This document shows, one piece after another, positions 16,761 to 24,963 of a stretch of 64,000 nt of DNA (position 1 is the first letter of the stretch; every line of letters starts with the position of its first letter). Both the position numbers and the translations under genes were made by a program. Source of the stretch: Desulfitobacterium hafniense DCB-2 (GTDB lineage Bacteria; Bacillota; Desulfitobacteriia; Desulfitobacteriales; Desulfitobacteriaceae). Under the pieces are notes generated by a model, which saw only the letters and a program-made list of their open reading frames with translations, was not told the origin of the DNA and searched no databases. The stretch covers positions 3,197,001 through 3,261,000 of the forward strand of contig NC_011830.1 in assembly GCF_000021925.1 (NCBI RefSeq), given 5' to 3'.

Positions 16761-17129
16761 ATGCCCAAATCCTTTCACTTCGGGTTAGTTTTCAAAGGCA
16801 TTTTGCTTGCAGCCGGGATTGCCCTGTTGATTTCCTTAATTCTTGGTTTAGTACTCACCTTAACCCCGCTTCAAGAATCGTCCCTGGTCTATAACATCAT
16901 TCTGGGCATGAGTGTGTTTTTGGCAGCGGCCATCACAACCTATCGTGCCGGTATGAAGGGATTGTTTTACGGCATTAGTATCGGAGCCGGCTTTCTACTG
17001 CTATTGCTCCTCTTATTCACTGTCTTAAGTCCTGACACACCATCCTGGCTGAATTTTGGCGAGAAGTCCATCATCATCCTGGCAGCCGGCGCAGCAGGCG
17101 GAATCATCGGAGTTGTAGCCCGGGGATAG
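16761..17129 (+). CDS. TIGR04086-type small membrane protein
   Basis: 122 residues with four predicted membrane helices and a conserved feel of the TIGR04086/YrzE group: a long first helix pair, an YRAGMKGLFYG turn and a final helix ending GGIIGVVARG. The function of the family is unknown. GAAGGAGG precedes the ATG. Transcribed away from the winged-helix gene across about 180 bp of AT-rich DNA. Confidence 0.75.
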   Translation: MPKSFHFGLVFKGILLAAGIALLISLILGLVLTLTPLQESSLVYNIILGMSVFLAAAITTYRAGMKGLFYGISIGAGFLLLLLLLFTVLSPDTPSWLNFGEKSIIILAAGAAGGIIGVVARG

Positions 17130-17243
17130 AACTCCTCTTTGTGAACAGTCTTTTTTGAGAATTACCATAATTGACTTTCAAATCCCTCCTTTTAGCGTTA
17201 GAATAAAAGTAAGACTAACAAAAGCAATCGGGAGGGAATTTTT

Positions 17244-17702
17244 ATGTGCGTAGAAAAAACCCCTTGGGAACTTGTCATAGACTTTCATGGACATACTTGT
17301 CCAGATATAGCTCTCGGTTATCGGATCGCCCAGTTGGCGCAAAGGGAGATGGGAATACGCCCCGCTCCTGACTCGGAATGCCTTGTCAAGGCCTATACCC
17401 AATCCTGTGCCCTGGATGCCATACAGGTCTTGAATAAAGCCACCATTGGACGGCATGCTCTGATCATCGAAGAGACTCACCGTTATATGTATCAATTCCA
17501 CTTTACAGGCACTCAGGACATTCATCAATTTACTGTTTCCCCAGCTGTTCTTGACCACCTGGAGACATTGCGGCACCCTGATCTAAGCCCCCGGGAAAGA
17601 CAGAATAAGGTCTTGGAAGGAGTCCAATACGTGCTTACCTTAGAGGAATCAGCTTTTTGCCATTATGACAAAATTCCGGGACAACTGAGTAAAATAGTTT
17701 AA
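17244..17702 (+). CDS. FmdE-domain protein
   Basis: 152 residues starting with the FmdE signature FHGHTCPDIALGYR (about residues 14-27), where the His and Cys are thought to bind metal. A lone CALDA cysteine follows near residue 57. FmdE was named for a molybdenum formylmethanofuran dehydrogenase subunit, but in bacteria the stand-alone domain occurs near molybdoenzymes and its job is unclear. No C-terminal zinc ribbon is present, so this is the short form. GGGAGGG precedes the ATG; a terminator follows. Confidence 0.85.
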   Translation: MCVEKTPWELVIDFHGHTCPDIALGYRIAQLAQREMGIRPAPDSECLVKAYTQSCALDAIQVLNKATIGRHALIIEETHRYMYQFHFTGTQDIHQFTVSPAVLDHLETLRHPDLSPRERQNKVLEGVQYVLTLEESAFCHYDKIPGQLSKIV

Positions 17703-17735
17703 GTAAAATAACTCAAGTGAAAATAGCTTAAGGAA

Positions 17736-17782
17736 AGAGGCTGTTGCTTAACGAACGTACCGTTCATTTTGCAACAGCCTCT
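17736..17782 (+). terminator. Terminator after the FmdE gene
   Basis: AGAGGCTGTTGC pairs with GCAACAGCCTCT around a long loop and is followed by TCTTTTCC. Confidence 0.8.
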
Positions 17783-17796
17783 TCTTTTCCTTGCGC

Positions 17797-17997
17797 TTAA
17801 CGAGCATTCAACTTGGAATAAAACTTATCATGCTTCGATGCATCAGGCAGATTAGCGAGCCGGGGTTCTTTACCTTGCGGCTTTTTCACTTGTTCATAGT
17901 AACTTGAATGTCTTGATTTACTGGTCCATTTGTCAGAAAGTAAGAAAATAATGAGAGCAGCCAGAGCAACTATGCCCATAATCCATTGAAATAACAT
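17797..17997 (-). CDS. Small single-pass membrane protein
   Basis: 66 residues: one N-terminal membrane helix (MLFQWIMGIVALAALIIFLL) and a basic, hydrophilic tail. The start at 17997 has GGAGGTG six bases upstream; the longer frame to 18018 would include the ribosome site. No family recognised. It is convergent with the FmdE gene. Confidence 0.65.
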   Translation of the reverse strand: MLFQWIMGIVALAALIIFLLSDKWTSKSRHSSYYEQVKKPQGKEPRLANLPDASKHDKFYSKLNAR

Positions 17998-18097
17998 AAA
18001 TGACACCTCCACTATCATTTTATGGTCTAACGTCAGAATGTCAAGAGTAGAAAATCAACCATTCACCGAAAATTACAGACCGTTGAAGGTTTTTTTA

Positions 18098-18126
18098 CTG
18101 ACAATAGCCTGGCAGTTAGTTATACT
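18098..18126 (+). promoter_or_regulatory. Sigma-A-type promoter for the candidate sRNA
   Basis: A -35 CTGACA and a -10 TATACT are separated by 17 bp. The perfect short palindrome TTAGT-TAT-ACTAA (18116-18128) overlaps the -10 and could be an operator. Confidence 0.6.
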
Positions 18127-18132
18127 AAGTTC

Positions 18133-18206
18133 AAACACTCCTCTACCCTTTTCCACCCGGGCAATAGCCCCTTCCCCCATCAGAAAGATGAGGGGGTTTT
18201 TTTTGC
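18133..18206 (+). ncRNA. Candidate C-rich small RNA (about 75 nt)
   Basis: The stretch from the promoter above to a hairpin with eight T (CCCCCATC-AGAAA-GATGAGGGGG, about 18174-18198) would give a 75-nt transcript without a ribosome site or sensible coding frame. Its 5' half is rich in C and T (ACTCCTCTACCC, CCCCTTCCCCC), able to pair with Shine-Dalgarno sequences, as known for some Firmicute regulatory RNAs. It lies between two minus-strand genes. Identification rests only on promoter, terminator and composition. Confidence 0.5.
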
Positions 18207-18219
18207 GCTTTTTTATTGT

Positions 18220-20334
18220 TTATAGGGCACTTGCAACTTGTTCCCAATGAATCTCGATCCGATCCCCCGGTATAAGAGGAGTAGTAAACTCGGCTTCTTG
18301 ATTATTTCTTTTTAGAGATAGGCGGGCGTTAGCAGGAACATCCTGAGGAATATTAACATAGGGCAGTAATTCTGAAAGCAAAGGCATGGTATCATACCCC
18401 TCAACGCTGAGTTCCATACCATCTACTACTTTTTCCTGATCTGAGAGAACCCGGCCCCGAGAGAGTATACGGAAAATTTGCGGAGGATATTCAACCTCTT
18501 GCCCATTAACGTAAAACACCATGGGAGTGGGTTTGAGCTGCAAATCCTTGATATAGACTTCTTTGACCAGGATAACAAGATCATCTCCATCCTTGAGCAT
18601 GCGCTCAAGATCAACTTTTTGCTGATTAATGTAAAATTCTTTATGAATAGGGATAACCTTTTCTTCTCCGTTTATTTTATACCGAATCTCAGATAAACTA
18701 TACTGTTTATCATTTAAAAAATGCAGCAAATCCTTAAGGGTCTGATTTTGGAACACAGTGATCTTCGCCCCATCCGGAACATCCCCGTCTCTTGTCACAG
18801 GACGACCGTTGCAGAAGATTTGGGCGGTAAACACCACGGATTCACCATTCACTTTGATCTTCTTTTCTGGAATGGCTGGAACCAAGTCGGCAAAGGTTGC
18901 CTGGGCATTCTCCCCATCCTGTGCCGGTATGAATTGAATTTTATCGCCTGGTTTTAATTCATGGTCTAATTTCACTTCTTCCCCGTTCAGGAAAAACTGA
19001 GCAGGTTTACTGAATTGCCCCTTGCTGACTTTAATGTCTCCATTCAGCTCAACAGTTAAAGCTGACCCCGGCCTGCCTACAAGGAGCCTCGGCGTAATTC
19101 CAGCCGCCAGCAAAGCATCGGATACTGTGGCTAATTGCAACTCAAAGATCTGCACAGTGAGATCATTGACATGAACGGAAAAATACTGCAGCCCTTCCCC
19201 TTCTATCGTGGAAATGCCAATCCCTATAGGGGTAATGGCATCCGGCCCTTTGAGGGATTTTTCACCCGATACCCCTTGGATTCGCTCGCGAACCTGAATC
19301 CCTACCCTGTTTCTGGGTAATTCAAGAAGATCGGATAAAGCTTCTGCCAATAATGGTGTCTGACTTCCCCCCCCGATCAGAATAATGGCGTGAGGATTTC
19401 CTTGGTTCAGGCGCAGAATTTCATCCGCCAGCTTTTGAGCCAGTTCAAGGACGACCGGTTGGATCTGCTCCAGAACCTCTTCCTTATTGACCGTCGTTTT
19501 CATGCCCAGAAAATCCGTAAAGGTCACTTTGGTCTTGGTGTTTAAACTGCGCTTGATTTTTTCCCCTGTTTGAAAGTCCACTAAAAAATGCTGGCAAATT
19601 CTCTCCGTAATCTCATCCCCAGCCATGGGCACCATGCCATAGGCAAAAAAGGAACCGGACTTGGTTAAGGCTATATCTGAAGTTCCCGCACCCACATCCA
19701 CCAGGGCCAGGTTCATACGCCGCATATCCGGCGGTATAGCTGCTCTTCCTGCCGCAATAGGCTCCAAGGTCAGCTCCCGCATTTCCAACCCTACTTTGGA
19801 AATCACCCGGGTTAAGCCATCGACCACCGTTCGCGGCAGGAAGGTGGCGATCACCTTAACCTGAGCCTCCTTCCCTCTTTGTCCGCTGAGACTGGAAAGG
19901 CTCTGACCTTCCAGGAGGGATTCAATGGTGCTGTAGCCGACACAATGGTAGGGAATGATTTCGTCTTCGGCTTGGACCTCCCGCAATGCTTTTTGAACAG
20001 CTTCCATCTCCAAAGCAAAGATATCTTCTCGTTCCCAAATCATGGGGATGAGTTCAGACTTCTGGGCAGTGGCCACAGCCGTCTTCAAAGCCCGGCCGGC
20101 TGCCGCCACCGAAACATAGTGCAATTTGCTCTTTATCTTTTCTTCAAGCTCCTCCTTGACCCGTTGCACCGCTTGAGCGACTTCTTCTATGTCATGAATC
20201 TGCCCGTCGTACATGGCCCGCTGACGATGCTCTGTTTGGGCTCTGGCTATAATATGATAACCACCGGGAGCTTTTTCCATAATGAGCCCCATTACCAAAC
20301 GTGTTCCTATATCCAATGCAAATACTTGTTCCAC
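18220..20334 (-). CDS. FtsA-like actin-fold ATPase with long C-terminal repeat region
   Basis: 704 residues, far longer than FtsA (about 420). Residues 1-350 show the actin-like ATPase plan: phosphate-1 FALDIGT, the phosphate-2 DVGAGTSDIAL, and the adenosine loop ILIGGGSQTPL, with the inserted subdomain typical of FtsA. After about residue 380 come four or five related blocks of 60-90 residues marked by NGE/NGR turns and GD-hxF ends (NGEEVKLDHELKPGDKIQF, NGQEVEYPPQIF), which look like small beta-grasp domains. No amphipathic membrane-targeting helix is seen at the end. The GTG start at 20334 follows GAGGTGATC. Confidence 0.85.
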   Translation of the reverse strand: MEQVFALDIGTRLVMGLIMEKAPGGYHIIARAQTEHRQRAMYDGQIHDIEEVAQAVQRVKEELEEKIKSKLHYVSVAAAGRALKTAVATAQKSELIPMIWEREDIFALEMEAVQKALREVQAEDEIIPYHCVGYSTIESLLEGQSLSSLSGQRGKEAQVKVIATFLPRTVVDGLTRVISKVGLEMRELTLEPIAAGRAAIPPDMRRMNLALVDVGAGTSDIALTKSGSFFAYGMVPMAGDEITERICQHFLVDFQTGEKIKRSLNTKTKVTFTDFLGMKTTVNKEEVLEQIQPVVLELAQKLADEILRLNQGNPHAIILIGGGSQTPLLAEALSDLLELPRNRVGIQVRERIQGVSGEKSLKGPDAITPIGIGISTIEGEGLQYFSVHVNDLTVQIFELQLATVSDALLAAGITPRLLVGRPGSALTVELNGDIKVSKGQFSKPAQFFLNGEEVKLDHELKPGDKIQFIPAQDGENAQATFADLVPAIPEKKIKVNGESVVFTAQIFCNGRPVTRDGDVPDGAKITVFQNQTLKDLLHFLNDKQYSLSEIRYKINGEEKVIPIHKEFYINQQKVDLERMLKDGDDLVILVKEVYIKDLQLKPTPMVFYVNGQEVEYPPQIFRILSRGRVLSDQEKVVDGMELSVEGYDTMPLLSELLPYVNIPQDVPANARLSLKRNNQEAEFTTPLIPGDRIEIHWEQVASAL

Positions 20335-20406
20335 GTTGATCACCTCAAAGGCAAGAATTCTACCTGCGCTTCCTGATTTCCTCTATAGACCGCTGATTTC
20401 TTTTGC

Positions 20407-21378
20407 TCAGATAGCCAATTGATTGGCCAGATCATAGAGAACTTTGTTGAAGGGTTTGCGCTCACCATAAGCCACCTCCAAAGGCAGGGATTGGATTTCC
20501 TGGTTGACACAGGCTGTCATCCGATCGGTTTCCCCGGCGCAGAGTATCTCCACTGCTTTCCCGCCCATTTGCGAGGCCAGGACCACATCGAGGGCACTTG
20601 GATTGCCGCCCCTTTGGATATGGCCTAAGATGGTGACCCGGGTTTCAAAGCCGGTTCTCTGACGGAGTTCTTCCCCCAGATTCCAAGCACTCATAGCCCC
20701 TTCTGCCACCATAATGATACTGTGATGTTTGCCCCGTTGGTGGCCGCGTTCCAATTTCGCGACAATATCATCCAGATCCGGTTCGATTTCCGGCACAAGG
20801 ATGGATTCTGCACCGCAGGCTACGCCGGATTGCAAGGCGATGTTGCCGCAATCCCGTCCCATGACTTCCACTAAAAAGGTTCGATCATGGGATGTTGCCG
20901 TATCCCGGATTTTACTAACCGCTTGAACCACATTATTGACGGCAGTATCAAATCCGATAGTTAAATCCGTGCCGGTAATATCGTTATCAATGGTACCCGG
21001 TATACCGACGATGGCTATTCCTTGAGCAGACAAGGTCTGTGCTCCCCGAAAAGAACCATCCCCCCCGATCACAATCAGCGCATCGATACCGCGATAACGC
21101 AATTGAGCCGCGGCGTTTTTTTGTCCCTCCGGGGTGAGCATCTCCTGGGAACGTGCGGTCATGAGCATGGTACCGCCCCTATGAATGATATCCGCTACTG
21201 CTCCCAGATGCATGGTTATGAATTCCCCATGAATCAGGCCTTCATACCCCTTGCGAATCCCAAAAACCTCAAGTCCATGATAAATTCCCTTGCGAACCAC
21301 TGCCCGAATGGCCGCATTCATTCCCGGAGCATCCCCCCCGCTGGTAAGAACAGCGATCTTCCTGACGGTATTGGTCAT
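20407..21378 (-). CDS. pfkA: ATP-dependent 6-phosphofructokinase
   Basis: 323 residues, the standard bacterial PfkA length. Seen are the ATP-site LTSGGDAPGMNAAIRA, the GGDGSFRGA loop, the catalytic PGTIDNDITGTD (Asp as base) and the fructose-6-phosphate residues in MGRDCG and GHIQRGG. It phosphorylates fructose-6-phosphate in glycolysis. The GGDGS sequence indicates ATP rather than pyrophosphate as donor. It lies 12 bp after the DnaA-like gene and 72 bp before the FtsA-like gene, so the three are likely co-transcribed. Confidence 0.97.
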   Translation of the reverse strand: MTNTVRKIAVLTSGGDAPGMNAAIRAVVRKGIYHGLEVFGIRKGYEGLIHGEFITMHLGAVADIIHRGGTMLMTARSQEMLTPEGQKNAAAQLRYRGIDALIVIGGDGSFRGAQTLSAQGIAIVGIPGTIDNDITGTDLTIGFDTAVNNVVQAVSKIRDTATSHDRTFLVEVMGRDCGNIALQSGVACGAESILVPEIEPDLDDIVAKLERGHQRGKHHSIIMVAEGAMSAWNLGEELRQRTGFETRVTILGHIQRGGNPSALDVVLASQMGGKAVEILCAGETDRMTACVNQEIQSLPLEVAYGERKPFNKVLYDLANQLAI

Positions 21379-21390
21379 CGTTCTTCCTCC

Positions 21391-22380
21391 TCATCTTTCC
21401 GTTTTTTCATCGTCCGGAGAATTAAAGTACTTCACTAATGACTCAAGCATTTCCCTTAGCTCAGGGTTCTTTTGGACAGCTTCCTGAAACTGCTGATAAG
21501 ATTTCATGATGCTGCTATGGGATTTATTCAAGGAAGCGCCGATTTCCGGATAAGAAAGCCGGCTAAGGCTGCGTATCCCGTAAATTGCTAACTGTCGGGC
21601 TTGCCGAACCTCCGGCGTTCGAGTGGTGCTATAAATAGCTGCCGCGGCAACCCCGGTCAGCTCGGCCACTTTCTGAATAATATTTTGTGGAGAAGGGCGG
21701 AGTCCCTCTTGGTATCTGCGTTCCTGGAGATAAAGCAATAAAGCGTCATGGTCGAGGGCACTGTCCGTCCGATTGGCAAATTGGATGAAGCCATTCATAA
21801 GGCTTTGAGCTTCTGGAAAATTAGCGGCCTCCTCAGCCATTAATTCTAAAACCAAATCCTCTACAATCAAGAATTTGCCATAAGCCATCTGCCGCAGGTA
21901 GTTCAGCATATCCTCCGGAGTGGGCTGCAAAATAGGAACAACCAGGCCTCCCCGCAAACGTGAGCTGAGTTTCTCACCAAGAAACCCCAACTGGGAGGGG
22001 TCCCCGCGGAAACCACAGATGATACGGCCATTCCTTTGAAAAAGAGCTTCATAAGTATGATAGAATTCTTCAATGCTGCGGGTCTTTCCTTTTAACACTT
22101 CTATATGATCCATGATCAATACCCCAGGGGTACGGAGCCGCAGGCGAAATTGCGACAGGGTTCCTTCTTGTGCCGCAAAAGCATAATTCTTGACAAAGTC
22201 CTGGGCGTCTATATAAAGGATAGTTTTTTTCTCCTTTAGCCGTTGGCAGCACTTCACAAGAAGGGTTGATTTCCCGACCCCCTCAGGTCCGTAAAGCAAC
22301 GTGGAAAAAAAGGCATCATCAGGCTCATAGGCCTTGAAGGTTTTTTCTGCCATCCGATTAAATTCTGATGAGAGCCACAT
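21391..22380 (-). CDS. DnaA-like AAA+ ATPase (paralogue lacking domain I)
   Basis: 329 residues. An AAA+ domain with Walker A GPEGVGKST (about residues 31-39) and a Walker-B-like GVLIMDH is followed by a helical DnaA domain IV (IIQKVAELTG to KSHSSIMKSYQQF). The end resembles the DnaA signature loop but reads NKSHSSIM rather than GRDHTTV. DnaA itself is about 450 residues with an N-terminal DnaB-interaction domain; that part is missing here. It may regulate initiation or another DNA transaction. ATG preceded by GGAG. Confidence 0.8.
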   Translation of the reverse strand: MWLSSEFNRMAEKTFKAYEPDDAFFSTLLYGPEGVGKSTLLVKCCQRLKEKKTILYIDAQDFVKNYAFAAQEGTLSQFRLRLRTPGVLIMDHIEVLKGKTRSIEEFYHTYEALFQRNGRIICGFRGDPSQLGFLGEKLSSRLRGGLVVPILQPTPEDMLNYLRQMAYGKFLIVEDLVLELMAEEAANFPEAQSLMNGFIQFANRTDSALDHDALLLYLQERRYQEGLRPSPQNIIQKVAELTGVAAAAIYSTTRTPEVRQARQLAIYGIRSLSRLSYPEIGASLNKSHSSIMKSYQQFQEAVQKNPELREMLESLVKYFNSPDDEKTER

Positions 22381-22447
22381 CTTTTTCTCCTCCTACTCCT
22401 CAGGATGTCTGCATCGCCGCGGCAAGAACATTTTACAGAAGGAAAAA

Positions 22448-22463
22448 GAGGGGGTATTCCCTC
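22448..22463 (-). terminator. Terminator after ppiB
   Basis: On the minus strand GAGGG-AATACC-CCCTC is followed by TTTTTCC. Confidence 0.65.
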
Positions 22464-22495
22464 TCCTTTTCCATGTCATGCTTATGTAGTTCTCT

Positions 22496-23005
22496 TTAAA
22501 TAAATTCCACCGTAACTTTCTTCATTTGCTGGTCTTCTACAGGTTTATCCCGATAGTCCCGCTTGACATTGGCAATGCGATCCACTTCCTCAATGCCCTC
22601 AATGATCCGACCAAAGGAAGCATATTGACCATCTAAGTGAGGTGAGTCAGCGTGCATAAGGAAAAATTGGGACCCGGCTGAATTGGGATTGGCTGTACGC
22701 GCCATAGAAATAACTCCACGCTCATGTTTTAGATTATTGGGAAAGCCATTGGCAGTAAATTCCCCATTAATGCTATAACCGCATCCACCCATACCAGTGC
22801 CCTGAGGATCTCCTCCCTGAATCATAAAGCCGGGAATAACCCGATGGAAGATAATTCCGTCATAAAAGCCTTTTTCCACTAAGGAAACAAAATTCTTCAC
22901 TGTTTCCGGTGCAACATCAGGGTACAGCTCAATTTTAATGGTGCTGCCGCTTTCCATTTCAATAGTTACCACCGGTTTTTTGTCATTTAAATCGTGTTCA
23001 CTCAC
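22496..23005 (-). CDS. ppiB: Cyclophilin-type peptidyl-prolyl isomerase
   Basis: 169 residues with the cyclophilin core: FHRVIPGFMIQGGDPQGTG (catalytic Arg in FHRV), MARTANPNSAGSQFF and DGQYASFGRI. It catalyses cis/trans isomerisation of proline peptide bonds during folding. No signal peptide, so cytoplasmic. GTG start with AGGAGG seven bases upstream. Divergent from the zinc operon. Confidence 0.95.
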   Translation of the reverse strand: MSEHDLNDKKPVVTIEMESGSTIKIELYPDVAPETVKNFVSLVEKGFYDGIIFHRVIPGFMIQGGDPQGTGMGGCGYSINGEFTANGFPNNLKHERGVISMARTANPNSAGSQFFLMHADSPHLDGQYASFGRIIEGIEEVDRIANVKRDYRDKPVEDQQMKKVTVEFI

Positions 23006-23095
23006 TGTGCATCCTCCTAAAAAAAATCACTTCCTTCCTGATTATAACCATTTTTCGCCTCATTTACCACTTCTACATTTTCCTTAAAGGATAAT

Positions 23096-23124
23096 TTGAC
23101 ATCCCCTGTATTTTCAAGTACACT
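23096..23124 (+). promoter_or_regulatory. Promoter of the zinc operon
   Basis: A -35 TTGACA and a -10 TACACT are separated by 17 bp, just before the palindrome and znuA. Confidence 0.75.
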
Positions 23125-23126
23125 TT

Positions 23127-23151
23127 CTTATTGAAATATTATATCAATAAG
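23127..23151. promoter_or_regulatory. Palindromic operator candidate (Zur site) in front of znuA
   Basis: CTTATTGA-N9-TCAATAAG, a perfect 8-bp inverted repeat, sits right after the -10 box and overlaps the start of the ribosome site. The operon ends with a Fur-family regulator gene, so this is a likely autoregulatory binding site. Confidence 0.65.
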
Positions 23152-23160
23152 GAGGAACCT

Positions 23161-24147
23161 ATGCGTTCGTTCGTTAAACATTCCCATTGGCTAAAACTAT
23201 TCCTGATAGCTTCCCTTGTCTTCTTGGCAACAGGATGCTCTGCTGAAAAACCTGTCAGCACCATGAATCAGAAGGTCGTCATTACCAGCATTTCCCCTCT
23301 GGCCGATCTGATTAAAAATGTAGGTGGAGAGAGCATCCAGGTGATCAGTTTGGTTCCGACCGGGAGCGATCCCCATACTTACGAACCTACGCCCGAGGCG
23401 GTACGCCAGGTGACCGGGGCCAAGCTCTTCTTCGCCAACGGGGTCGGCCAGGAAACTTATTTAGAAAAGCTCATCACCAATTCTCAGAATAAGGATCTGC
23501 GCACGGTGATTCTGGCCGATGGATTAGAGATACTGGGCATTGATGACCATGATAGTGACCATGAGGAAGAGAGTGCTCACGACGAAGCTGAAGTCCATAG
23601 AGAAGGTGATGGCCATGACCATTCCCAGGGAAACCCTCACCTTTGGCTGGATGTAAAAAATGCCCAACATTATGTAAAATCTATTCGTGATGCCTTGATT
23701 GAGACCTATCCCCAGGATCAGGAAATTTTTAAAACCAATGCCGAAAACTATCTGCGGGAACTGGAAGCATTAGATCAGTGGATACAGGAACAAATTCTTA
23801 CGATTCCCCAGGAGAACCGGGATTTGATCGTCTACCATGATGCCTGGGTCTATTATACAGAGCGGTACGGACTCACTGTCCTGCGGCCGGTGGTTCACGG
23901 AGATGAGTCTGAACCTTCGGCAAAGGATTATGCTCAGCTCATCGAATTGATTAAAGAGCATCAGGTCAAGGCTATCTTTGGTGAAGTGGGTTTCAATACC
24001 AAGCTTGTTCTGCAACTGGCCCAAGAAACCGGGATTAAGGTCGTGGAAGATCTGTATAATGATACTCTTGGCGTTACGCCGGAAACCGACAGCTATATCG
24101 GGATCATGAAGCACAACACCACAGCCATTGTCACAGCGCTTAAGTAA
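23161..24147 (+). CDS. znuA: Zinc ABC transporter, substrate-binding lipoprotein
   Basis: 328 residues. A lipoprotein signal ending LATGC, then the cluster A-1 metal-binding fold with the metal histidine in PTGSDPHTYEPTP, a His/Asp/Glu-rich loop (about residues 128-160) typical of zinc binders, NPHLWLD and YHDAWVY. It captures Zn2+ outside the cell and hands it to ZnuB. The start at 23161 has AAGGAGG five bases upstream; the in-frame start at 23131 lies inside the operator. First gene of the znuA-znuC-znuB-zur operon. Confidence 0.92.
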   Translation: MRSFVKHSHWLKLFLIASLVFLATGCSAEKPVSTMNQKVVITSISPLADLIKNVGGESIQVISLVPTGSDPHTYEPTPEAVRQVTGAKLFFANGVGQETYLEKLITNSQNKDLRTVILADGLEILGIDDHDSDHEEESAHDEAEVHREGDGHDHSQGNPHLWLDVKNAQHYVKSIRDALIETYPQDQEIFKTNAENYLRELEALDQWIQEQILTIPQENRDLIVYHDAWVYYTERYGLTVLRPVVHGDESEPSAKDYAQLIELIKEHQVKAIFGEVGFNTKLVLQLAQETGIKVVEDLYNDTLGVTPETDSYIGIMKHNTTAIVTALK

Positions 24148-24207
24148 TTTCACCTTAGTCATTCCACATCAGCCTAAGCCACCCTACATCAGGAAGAAGG
24201 TTTTACA

Positions 24208-24963
24208 ATGTTGGCCGTTGAGTTTGATTCCTTTTCCTATTCACTTCCCCAACGGGATATTTTGTGGGATATCAATCTGCGCATTGCCAGCGGGTCCTGC
24301 GTCGGCATCATCGGCCCTAATGGCTCTGGAAAGTCCACCTTGATTAAAAGCATTGTCGGCCTGAATCAGGCCACTAAAGGAAGCGTTAAGGTTTTTGGAC
24401 AGCCGCCGACTCGGGAATGGCGGCGCAAAATGCAGTTAGGCTATGTCCCACAGTTGAAAACCATGGATAAAGATTTTCCGATTTCGGTCTATGAGGTGGT
24501 TCTGTTAGGCCGGACCGGACGGTTAGGTTGGTTTAATCGTCCCCGAGCCGAGGATCATCATCTGGTGGAGCAAGCCCTAAGCAAAGTTAATATGTTGAAT
24601 CTGAAGGATCGCCCGATTGGCCAGCTTTCCGGAGGCCAGCAGCAAAGAGTCCTGATCGCCCGGGCCCTGGCCACGGAATCCCGTCTGTTGCTATTGGACG
24701 AGCCGGCCACAGGGTTGGATATCCCTTCTCAGCAAAGCATTTTTGGCCTGATTGAGGACCTCCACGGCGATGGCATAACTATCCTTACCACTACCCATGA
24801 TTTAGCGGCCTTGGAGTATCATCATTTTGATTTGATAATTTGCCTCAATCAAACGGTTATCGCTTTTGGTCCTCCTCAGGAGGTTTTGGTCCCGCATATT
24901 CTGGAGCGCACTTTCATGGGAAATCAGCTGGGAGGGAATATTCCATATGCATCTACTTATTGA
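24208..24963 (+). CDS. znuC: Zinc ABC transporter, ATP-binding subunit
   Basis: 251 residues with Walker A GPNGSGKST, the ABC signature LSGGQQQR, Walker B LLLLDEP and the switch histidine (TTTHD). It powers zinc import through ZnuB. The last 17 bases overlap the start of znuB, pointing to coupled translation. Confidence 0.95.
   Translation: MLAVEFDSFSYSLPQRDILWDINLRIASGSCVGIIGPNGSGKSTLIKSIVGLNQATKGSVKVFGQPPTREWRRKMQLGYVPQLKTMDKDFPISVYEVVLLGRTGRLGWFNRPRAEDHHLVEQALSKVNMLNLKDRPIGQLSGGQQQRVLIARALATESRLLLLDEPATGLDIPSQQSIFGLIEDLHGDGITILTTTHDLAALEYHHFDLIICLNQTVIAFGPPQEVLVPHILERTFMGNQLGGNIPYASTY

Noticed and set aside
18038..18250. 70-codon plus-strand frame over the candidate sRNA
   Set aside because: No ribosome site, and it runs across a terminator; the RNA interpretation fits better.
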